This document shows, in pieces, positions 1 to 4,651 of a stretch of DNA of 6,885 nucleotides. The DNA is taken from NCBI GenBank assembly GCA_946410375.1, contig CAMKAB010000043.1, forward strand, positions 1-6,885, written 5' to 3'. Position 1 is the first letter of the stretch; each line of letters opens with the position of its first letter. Position numbers and translations under genes: made by a program. This DNA is from an uncultured Spirochaetaceae bacterium (GTDB lineage Bacteria > Spirochaetota > Spirochaetia > Sphaerochaetales > Sphaerochaetaceae). Below the pieces are notes generated by a model. The model saw only the letters and a program-made list of their open reading frames with translations, did not search any database and was not told where the DNA came from.

Positions 1-470
1 GGTCCGATATACTTCTGGAACTCGCTCATGAAAGCCTTGCAGAAACGCATAACTTCTCTGTCTGATTTTCCCACAGGATCAAAGTCCGAACCGCCTTTTC
101 CGCCGCCCATCGGGAGAGAGGTCAGGCTGTTCTTGAAAATCTGCTCGAAGCCCAGGAATTTCAACGTTCCGAGAGTCAGATTCTTTGCGAAACGTATGCC
201 GCCCTTGTACGGTCCGATAGCTCTGTTGAACTGCACTCTGTAGCCGCGGTTCACTTGAATTTCGCCTTTGTCATCTTCCCATTCAACCTTGAACTCATGA
301 ATCTTATCCGGCTCTATAATTCTATCTAAAATCTTATTTTTCAAGTATTTAGGATTGTTATTCACAACATCTATAATGCTCTCAATAACTTCTCTCGCTG
401 CCTGAATAAACTCCGGTTGCCCCGGGTTCTTTCTCTCAACTTCAGCCATAAACTCGTCTAAATTGTACAT
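1..470 (-). CDS. gdhA: NADP-type glutamate dehydrogenase, N-terminal part (3' end outside window)
   Basis: This gene encodes glutamate dehydrogenase, a cytoplasmic enzyme that interconverts 2-oxoglutarate plus ammonia with glutamate. Only the first 156 codons are in the window, and the reading frame is open at the left edge. The translation begins MYNLDEFMAEV and matches the GdhA family along its whole length. It shows GPYKGGIRF (residues 87-94, K89), FKNSLTSLPMGGGKGGSDFDP (112-132, with K113 and K125 as the substrate and catalytic lysines) and VMRFCKAF (140-147), then KYIGP at the edge. The motif style is that of the roughly 450-residue hexameric, biosynthetic type. The ATG at 470 has a clear GGAGG (477-481, complement) six bases upstream. 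A promoter lies at 605-633, and the gene is probably transcribed alone. The family is near certain. Cofactor preference for NADPH is inferred from motif style only, because the dinucleotide-binding domain lies outside the window. Confidence 0.95.
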   Translation of the reverse strand, partial: MYNLDEFMAEVERKNPGQPEFIQAAREVIESIIDVVNNNPKYLKNKILDRIIEPDKIHEFKVEWEDDKGEIQVNRGYRVQFNRAIGPYKGGIRFAKNLTLGTLKFLGFEQIFKNSLTSLPMGGGKGGSDFDPVGKSDREVMRFCKAFMSEFQKYIG

Positions 471-497
471 TAAATGCCTCCAAACATGCTTTATGAA

Positions 498-510
498 TTA
501 TTCCGAATAA
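498..510. promoter_or_regulatory. Short palindrome in the gdhA leader (possible operator)
   Basis: TTATTC and GAATAA face each other around a single base, making a perfect 13-bp palindrome 28-40 bases upstream of the gdhA start codon. The one-base centre makes an RNA hairpin with the full stem impossible, so a dimeric protein site is the more natural reading. It lies well downstream of the proposed transcription start, where a bound repressor would act as a roadblock. A chance palindrome in AT-rich DNA is also plausible. Confidence 0.25.
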
Positions 511-604
511 CGTTACTGACAATACCCTCGGAAAACAACCTCAAAATACCGTCTTTCCTCCGTGCTTCGTCATTTTTACAGCTTTCTTTTCAGCTTATAC
601 GAAA

Positions 605-633
605 ATCTTATAACCGAGCTGTCTGTTTGTCAA
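605..633 (-). promoter_or_regulatory. Sigma-70-type promoter of gdhA with AT-rich UP-like region
   Basis: On the complement strand, TTGACA (628-633, perfect -35) is followed after exactly 17 bases by TAAGAT (605-610). TATAAG, offset by two bases, is an alternative -10. Immediately upstream of the -35, about 634-660, is a run of A/T tracts resembling an UP element. Transcription would start near 598 and give a leader of about 130 nt before the gdhA ATG. The position is set by the consensus only. The 259-base gap (471-729) holds no other convincing gene, and no clear rho-independent terminator for the upstream aminomutase gene. Confidence 0.7.
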
Positions 634-729
634 ACAAATAATATATTTTTTATTTTTACGGATTATTTTTATTATTTTTTGAATTATACATAAAAATATC
701 GCTCAAAAATTACCGAAATACTCAAAAAT

Positions 730-1776
730 TCACTTTGCAGGATACGCCCTTTTTTCACCGGACAAGGTATGCAGATAGCAAATATCCCCTTCCGTTTTAT
801 CTATGTAATTTCCGCAAAGAGGCACTTTTCCCCCGCCGTCCGGCAAATCAAGCGTATAAGAAGGCATCGCAAGTCCCGAAAGACGCTCTCTGAGCTCTCG
901 CTCTATCTCCATACCCCTTTCAATGGGAACCCTGAAAGATTCCGTTCCGTAAACAAGGTCCGTTTGAAACAGATAATACGGCTTAATTCTGGAAAAAAGA
1001 AGTTTGTTGCAAAGCGTTTCCAGCGTGTCAACATTATCGTTTACACCCTTGAGCAAAACGCTTTGATTAAACGCGGGAATTCCCGCATCAACAAAAAGGC
1101 TCACCGCGCTCACCGCTTCTTCGGTAAGCTCTCTCGGGTGATTAAACTGCGTCATAAGAAAAAAAGGCGCTGTTTTGAACCGGGTAAAAACATCCACAAG
1201 CGCCGGCGTTATGCGACGCGGTTCAAAAACAGGCACTCTCGTGCAAATTCTGATTATCAGAGCGGGATTCGCTTCACGAAAAACACCTATCATGCGAGAC
1301 AATCCCTCATCCGAAATCGTAAGAGGATCTCCTCCTGTAAGGAGCATTTCTTTTATTTCAAGATGCGCTGCAAGGTATTCGGCGGCTCTTCTTACCTCGT
1401 CTTCTCCGGCAGGTCCGAGAAGCCCCTTCGTAAAACGACGGCGAAAACAATGCCTGCAATATGACGCGCAGTAGTCCGTGGCGAGAAAAGCCGCTCTGTT
1501 GCCATACCGGTGAATTAAGCGAACTCCCTGCGAATGATGTACTTCTTTCAGAGGATCCATTGATTCCGCCGCCTCGGAACGTTCCGAAACAACATTTTCC
1601 ACCGCACTCGGCACACACTGCCGTCTGATAGGGTCAGCCGGATCATCAGGATTAATCAGGCGAAGATAATACTCTGAAATTTTAACAGGCATGGACACGG
1701 CGGATTCCGTCCAGTCCTCTTCATCTTTTGTAAGGCTCAGCCTTTTTTTTAAATCCTCAATCGTTGTTATGTACAT
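730..1776 (-). CDS. KamA-family radical SAM aminomutase (lysine 2,3-aminomutase / EpmB-like)
   Basis: This is a radical S-adenosylmethionine, PLP-dependent aminomutase of the lysine 2,3-aminomutase family, which moves an amino group from C2 to C3. Numbered from the ATG at 1776 (348 residues), it has the 4Fe-4S motif CASYCRHC (Cys103, 107, 110), LLTGGDPL (about 145-152), RVPVFEPRRI, FNHPRELT, and a C-terminal DLPDGGGKVP whose Lys317 is the expected PLP-binding lysine. Asp273 (QTD) and Asp310 are 37 residues apart, and Asp310 is seven before the lysine. As I recall it, this is the spacing of the two lysine-binding aspartates in clostridial KamA, so lysine-like substrates fit better than glutamate. 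The C-terminal cysteine cluster of long KamA proteins is absent, so it resembles the shorter EpmB class that supplies beta-lysine for EF-P. No EF-P or EpmA gene is in view. A TTG at 1812 in the same frame would add 12 residues. I prefer the ATG because the TTG falls on a -35 box. Confidence 0.88.
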   Translation of the reverse strand: MYITTIEDLKKRLSLTKDEEDWTESAVSMPVKISEYYLRLINPDDPADPIRRQCVPSAVENVVSERSEAAESMDPLKEVHHSQGVRLIHRYGNRAAFLATDYCASYCRHCFRRRFTKGLLGPAGEDEVRRAAEYLAAHLEIKEMLLTGGDPLTISDEGLSRMIGVFREANPALIIRICTRVPVFEPRRITPALVDVFTRFKTAPFFLMTQFNHPRELTEEAVSAVSLFVDAGIPAFNQSVLLKGVNDNVDTLETLCNKLLFSRIKPYYLFQTDLVYGTESFRVPIERGMEIERELRERLSGLAMPSYTLDLPDGGGKVPLCGNYIDKTEGDICYLHTLSGEKRAYPAK

Positions 1777-1783
1777 ATGCGCT

Positions 1784-1812
1784 ATTCTATATTTTTTAAC
1801 CGTACCGCTCAA
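1784..1812 (-). promoter_or_regulatory. Promoter of the KamA-family gene, apparently leaderless
   Basis: On the complement strand, TTGAGC (1807-1812) and TAGAAT (1784-1789, five of six consensus bases) are separated by 17 bases. Seven bases after the -10 comes the A of the ATG at 1776, which is where transcription would normally start. No Shine-Dalgarno sequence precedes either that ATG or the in-frame TTG at 1812. The simplest reading is a leaderless mRNA that begins with the start codon. Confidence 0.55.
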
Positions 1813-1828
1813 TCGGTATGCTGAAAAA

Positions 1829-1857
1829 TTGAAAACAAACCTCTCATATGCGATAAT
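1829..1857 (+). promoter_or_regulatory. Promoter of coaE, apparently leaderless
   Basis: TTGAAA (1829-1834, five of six) and GATAAT (1852-1857, five of six) are separated by exactly 17 bases. The ATG of coaE begins seven bases after the -10, at the expected transcription start, and no Shine-Dalgarno sequence lies in the six intervening bases. This promoter is back to back with that of the KamA-family gene, with 16 bases between the two -35 boxes. Confidence 0.6.
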
Positions 1858-1863
1858 ACAGCC

Positions 1864-2433
1864 ATGTTAATCGGAATCACGGGAAAAAGCGCCGGCGGAA
1901 AAAACTATGTCTCGGAAATACTGGAAAAACGCGGATGGGTTGTTCTGGATCTTGATAAAATATGCCATGCCCTTTACACCGAAAAAGAAAAAGCGCTCAA
2001 AGCCGTTTTCGGCACTACGGAACGGAAAATCATAAGCAAAGCCGTTTTTGAAAGCGCGGAGAAACTCAAAGAATTGGAAAACATACTATATCCGGCTTTA
2101 TTTGAAATCATCAGAACGGAACGTCTTAAAGCGGAAGAGCAAGGAAAGATTATTGCAATAAACGGCTCTCTATTGCACCGTGCGACGTTAGATGCCGAGT
2201 GCGATTATATTATCTACGTGGATGCAACATACGAAGAACGCTTACGCCGCGCAATGGCGAGAGACGGAATCTCAAAAGATGCGTTTGACGCAAGAAACGC
2301 TTCCCAAAAAGATGTGGATTTCAGAGATGCGACATATCGCGCCCCGCTTCTCATTATTGACAATAATTCTTTGCAACTGAAAGGATTAGACGAAGCAATC
2401 TCCATAATCGAATCCGGGCAAAGAATAAAATAA
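1864..2433 (+). CDS. coaE: Dephospho-CoA kinase, divergent P-loop
   Basis: Dephospho-CoA kinase phosphorylates the ribose 3'-hydroxyl of dephospho-CoA with ATP, the last step of coenzyme A synthesis in the cytoplasm. The 189-residue protein is slightly shorter than the usual 195-210. It begins MLIGITGKSAGGKN, a P-loop at residues 7-14 in which the usual Ser/Thr after the lysine is Asn14. Other family marks are the LDLDKICHALY segment (28-38, equivalent to the DADxIxH motif), INGSLLHRATLDAECDYIIYVDA (about 99-121, where many relatives read VPLLFE) and the RDGISKDAFDAR helix (about 133-144). The family call is good but the sequence is divergent, so another P-loop nucleotide or nucleoside kinase cannot be fully excluded. 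The last 17 codons (173-189) lie in the first of four 40-bp tandem repeats, and the stop codon falls in the second. The gene diverges from the aminomutase gene, and its mRNA is probably leaderless. Confidence 0.82.
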   Translation: MLIGITGKSAGGKNYVSEILEKRGWVVLDLDKICHALYTEKEKALKAVFGTTERKIISKAVFESAEKLKELENILYPALFEIIRTERLKAEEQGKIIAINGSLLHRATLDAECDYIIYVDATYEERLRRAMARDGISKDAFDARNASQKDVDFRDATYRAPLLIIDNNSLQLKGLDEAISIIESGQRIK

Positions 2434-2539
2434 AGCAACCGCCATAACCGAATCCGGGCAAAGGATTGAATGAAGCAACGGCAATGATCGAATCCAAGCA
2501 AAGAATCAGACGAAGCAACCGCCATAACCGAACCTGAAT
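2380..2539 (+). repeat. Four degenerate 40-bp tandem repeats across the 3' end of coaE
   Basis: Units lie at 2380-2419, 2420-2459, 2460-2499 and 2500-2539. Each begins AAAG and shares a core around GAAGCAACCGCCATAACCGA. Pairs that I compared by eye are about 75-80% identical. Unit 1 encodes the coaE C-terminus (K-G-L-D-E-A-I-S-I-I-E-S-G-Q), and the coaE stop lies early in unit 2. Read in its own equivalent register, unit 3 gives KGLNEATAMIESK and unit 4 gives KESDEATAITEPE followed by a stop, so the protein resemblance persists. The period is not a multiple of three, so the units cannot be read through in one frame. There are no unique spacers, so this is not a CRISPR array. Confidence 0.9.
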
Positions 2540-2551
2540 GAAATCCTCGTT

Positions 2552-2586
2552 CAAAGCGCCGCTTTGTCCTCCTAAAACCCGGTTTT
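2552..2586. terminator. Inverted repeats in the convergent coaE / zinc-ribbon gap, possible bidirectional terminator
   Basis: CAAAGC-GCC-GCTTTG (2552-2566) is a perfect six-pair stem with a three-base loop. Eight bases on is AAAACC-C-GGTTTT (2574-2586). They sit between the ends of two convergent transcription units, where a two-way terminator is expected. Neither stem is directly followed by a convincing U-run on either strand, so this is a weak terminator call. Loop formation limited by the short stems is another reading. Confidence 0.35.
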
Positions 2587-2596
2587 CTCCGGACGA

Positions 2597-2836
2597 TCAC
2601 TCGCCTGGGTCCATTCTCACCACTTTTCCGATATTCCAAAGGTGCGCCGCTTTTTCCGCCGCCGCCATCCTTTCATCATCGGTTTTGTAAGCGGTCTCTG
2701 CCGTATGAGCCCCGCAATCCATACAAGAAACATAAAAACACCAGCCTTCCTCTTCCTCTATTATGCCGTCTCCCCTGCAAAGAGGACATTCCTGAAGTTC
2801 AATTTCCGCAAGATTCAAAGATGTATCTCTTTCCAT
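2597..2836 (-). CDS. Small zinc-ribbon protein, Lar-like family
   Basis: This is a 79-residue acidic protein with two CxxC knuckles, CPLC (Cys17, Cys20) and CMDC (Cys38, Cys41), around a GWCFYVSC strand. A short helix ends in AAHLWN (64-69). This CPxC-GG-like, W-Y-V-x-C-x-x-C-G, alanine-rich, then W-N layout is that of the Lar-type restriction-alleviation domain, common in phages and as orphan genes in bacterial chromosomes. Zinc binding is a safe inference. A role against type I restriction is not, because no restriction genes are near. The ATG at 2836 has an excellent GGGGGTGA (2841-2848, complement) at correct spacing. A GTG at 2857 would add seven residues but has no comparable site. It lies 44 bases after pcnB in the same direction, so the two are probably co-transcribed. 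Confidence 0.72.
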   Translation of the reverse strand: MERDTSLNLAEIELQECPLCRGDGIIEEEEGWCFYVSCMDCGAHTAETAYKTDDERMAAAEKAAHLWNIGKVVRMDPGE

Positions 2837-2880
2837 AAATTCACCCCCGCTTTTCACGCCTGTTCTTTATCCGATCCGCT

Positions 2881-4227
2881 CTACGACACTTCCTCGTTCT
2901 TTTCCTTTCCGGCATATGAACCGCGTTTTCGGTAATAATAAGGTTTTTTCTTCTTTTTTCGGATGTTTCCCGTTTGCGAGCCTGTCTTTTCCAAACCGCA
3001 TCCGGCACTCCCGTTAAAACCCGACATCTTCCCTATCTCTGCACCGGGAGGCGAAAGAGCCGCGTCCGCTTCACTCGCTCCGCCTTTTTCGCAATCACTC
3101 TTCGTCCTTTCTCCGACCCCGCCTGAGGTAGCATTCAAAGCGCCGCCTCCAGCATCGGCTTTCTTTTTGTTCCGATTCTTTTTACGCTTCACAGGCTTTA
3201 TATCATTATCGCTCAGAAAAGTTATTGCGGAGTGTTCCAAAGAAGCATTGCTCGGCGTGTTGGGACTTAACAGAATTTTTATCTGCCGCACCACATCCGC
3301 TTTCTTTTCCTGATAGGTCAAATCCTTATCAGGCAAAACGATAAACGAAGAAAAAAGCGGAACATACAAATCAAGAACGCTCTTTTTTTCTCCTTTAGCT
3401 TTTTCTTCAAGGACATGAGCATCGTATTCCCGCAATGTGTCATACAGCCGCACTTCCTTTGCATGCAAGGAAATGCAAGGGAGAATATACACAAGCAGCT
3501 TATATCTGTACAGCTCCCTGATAATCTCTCCGCTGTGGCCGGTGCATAAAATCTTGTTCAATTCCTCGGTCAGCCTGGACGTGCTCACTCTTCCCAGTTC
3601 GGACGAATACCGCTTAATTGCGCTTTTCATAAAAAAAGATAACGAAAATCCGGTGATTACGTACGCTTTAAGAGCCCGTATCATCCTCACGGGGTCCTCA
3701 ATAAAGGTCCTGCCAAGCGGAATAAGGCTTCTTATCTTCTTTTGCTTAAAGTCTTTATATGCATCGTTAAAATCCAGGAGCTCCTCGTTCAAAGGATTGT
3801 AGTAAAAACTGTTTATTGAAAAATCCCTGCGCTTCGCATCTTCCTCAATCGTTCCGAACCTGTTATCGTTTCCGTCTTCATGGTCTTTCAAGCTTCTGAA
3901 GGTGGACACCTCTATAATCTTATCCTTGTATACAACATGTACGATCTTGAACCTTCTGCCGATTATTCTTGAATTTCTGAAAATCTGATGAACCTGCCGC
4001 GGAGACGCCTCGGTTACGACATCAAAATCCTTCGGAATAAGTCCGAGCATTAAATCTCTCACCGCACCGCCCACCAAAAACGTTTCAAAACCGCCGTCGG
4101 TAAGCCTTCTAATCACGCTTACCGCCTTTTCGTCCACCTTCGTCCGGTCAATATTGTGTTCTCCCGCAGTATAAACCTTCGCTACTTCCTTGAGTCCTTT
4201 TTCAGTCTGCTTGTATCGTATCTTCAT
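2881..4227 (-). CDS. pcnB: Poly(A) polymerase / tRNA nucleotidyltransferase family protein with basic tail
   Basis: This is a class II nucleotidyltransferase acting on RNA 3' ends. The 448 residues show FLVGGAVRDLMLG (50-62) and KDFDVV (66-71, catalytic Asp67 and Asp69). Next come SRIIGRRFKIVHVVY (86-100), RRDFSINSFYYN (133-144) and FIEDPVRMIRALK (175-187). The GRRFxxxHV stretch is, as far as I know, the mark that separates bacterial poly(A) polymerases from CCA-adding enzymes, so a poly(A) polymerase is favoured. If no other CCA enzyme exists in this genome, it could still act on tRNA. The catalytic region and helical domain end near residue 345. The remaining 100 residues are a low-complexity tail: a basic cluster (347-356), a Gly/Ala/Ser-rich linker, then RKKKKKPYYYRKRG (423-436). 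The ATG at 4227 is the first in frame and the N-terminus fits the family, although its ribosome site is weak. The zinc-ribbon gene follows 44 bases downstream. Confidence 0.88.
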   Translation of the reverse strand: MKIRYKQTEKGLKEVAKVYTAGEHNIDRTKVDEKAVSVIRRLTDGGFETFLVGGAVRDLMLGLIPKDFDVVTEASPRQVHQIFRNSRIIGRRFKIVHVVYKDKIIEVSTFRSLKDHEDGNDNRFGTIEEDAKRRDFSINSFYYNPLNEELLDFNDAYKDFKQKKIRSLIPLGRTFIEDPVRMIRALKAYVITGFSLSFFMKSAIKRYSSELGRVSTSRLTEELNKILCTGHSGEIIRELYRYKLLVYILPCISLHAKEVRLYDTLREYDAHVLEEKAKGEKKSVLDLYVPLFSSFIVLPDKDLTYQEKKADVVRQIKILLSPNTPSNASLEHSAITFLSDNDIKPVKRKKNRNKKKADAGGGALNATSGGVGERTKSDCEKGGASEADAALSPPGAEIGKMSGFNGSAGCGLEKTGSQTGNIRKKKKKPYYYRKRGSYAGKEKNEEVS

Positions 4228-4275
4228 TTTTTACGTACTCATCGGCACACGCTGTAAATAAAAGCCTGTTCTACC

Positions 4276-4303
4276 TTGTATCTCTCAAAAAAATCGGTAA
4301 AAT
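4276..4303 (+). promoter_or_regulatory. Candidate hisS promoter
   Basis: TTGTAT (4276-4281) and TAAAAT (4298-4303, five of six) are 16 bases apart. If used, transcription starts near 4310 and gives a hisS leader of about 340 nt. That is long but would include the hairpins and the repeat described for this gap. The -35 is weak and I saw no better pair closer to hisS. Confidence 0.3.
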
Positions 4304-4306
4304 GAT

Positions 4307-4312
4307 ATTATA
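4307..4312 (-). promoter_or_regulatory. Candidate -10 box of pcnB
   Basis: The complement strand reads a perfect TATAAT here, in a TTTATATAAT context, about 80 bases before the pcnB start codon. No good -35 lies at 16-18 bases; TTGTTG at 15 bases is the nearest. It abuts the proposed hisS -10 on the other strand, so the two divergent promoters would compete for polymerase. Confidence 0.3.
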
Positions 4313-4530
4313 TAAACAAAAAAAACACAACAATAACGTATATTTTATGTTTTGATTTAACATTCCGCATAAGATGAGTACGGAAGCGCACAAAGCTGCA
4401 CGCATCAATGACGCGATAAAAATGCGCCTTAAGCCGTATTACTGCAAAAAAATGTTATATGAAAAATAAACGACGTTAAAACTATGAAACAACATTAAAA
4501 ACGGGAAACCCGCCATCATCGCCCCAAGGC

Positions 4531-4651
4531 GCATGAATCTGCAACAATCGAGGACCGGAAGCGTTTTCTATAACGCAAGGAAAATCGGCTGCAAACGCTT
4601 GAATCTGCAACTTCGGACAATCCGGCGAATTTTCCGTAAACAGGAACACAT
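4531..4651 (+). repeat. Two-copy degenerate tandem repeat (66-bp period) just upstream of hisS
   Basis: GCATGAATCTGCAAC (4531-4545) recurs as GCTTGAATCTGCAAC (4597-4611), 14 of 15 bases identical. Downstream similarity continues with small gaps: both copies have a CCGG, then a TTTTC..TAA stretch, then an AAGGAA or CAGGAA. In the second copy that last element is the hisS ribosome-binding site. The first copy therefore holds a ghost of the ribosome site upstream (4577-4584) with no start codon after it. Confidence 0.6.

Larger units (their letters stand above)
4228..4651. other. 424-base divergent gap between pcnB and hisS
   Basis: The gap is AT-rich on the pcnB side and G+C-richer near hisS. 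No convincing protein, tRNA or known RNA family is visible. It holds candidate promoters for both genes around 4276-4312. Near hisS are small hairpins: CGGG-AAA-CCCG (4502-4512), CGCC-CCAA-GGCG (4520-4531), GCGTT-TTCTAT-AACGC (4561-4576) and CGGA-CAA-TCCG (4614-4624). A tandem repeat is reported separately. I looked for a T-box (AGGGTGGNACCGCG) and for His-codon-rich leader peptides and saw neither. Confidence 0.6.

Noticed and set aside
660..729. Terminator after the KamA-family gene, or a meaningful repeat of ATTTTTGAG (twice on the complement strand)
   Set aside because: The two short copies lie in very AT-rich DNA and no stable stem forms; chance is the simplest explanation.
769..1464. 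Long open frame on the plus strand (231 codons) antisense to the KamA-family gene
   Set aside because: Its product is a Lys/Arg/Ser-rich string with no family features, and it lies wholly opposite a gene with intact catalytic motifs. It is a shadow of the other strand.
2380..2539. CRISPR array
   Set aside because: The units are adjacent, degenerate and without unique spacers, and no cas gene is present.
2214..2639. Minus-strand open frames opposite the coaE end, with repeated RLWRLL-like peptides
   Set aside because: The peptide repetition simply mirrors the 40-bp DNA repeats. An AGGAGG exists near 2570, but it is 13 bases from a TTG with a hairpin between. The convergent gene coaE explains the region.
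2963..3313. Plus-strand frame of 116 codons opposite the PcnB tail
   Set aside because: Low-complexity Pro/Phe/Ser sequence complementary to the Gly/Lys-rich tail codons, with no ribosome site.
4381..4651. T-box or tRNA-like element upstream of hisS
   Set aside because: The conserved T-box sequence is missing, no cloverleaf with a TTCGANNC arm can be drawn, and no U-run terminator precedes the gene.
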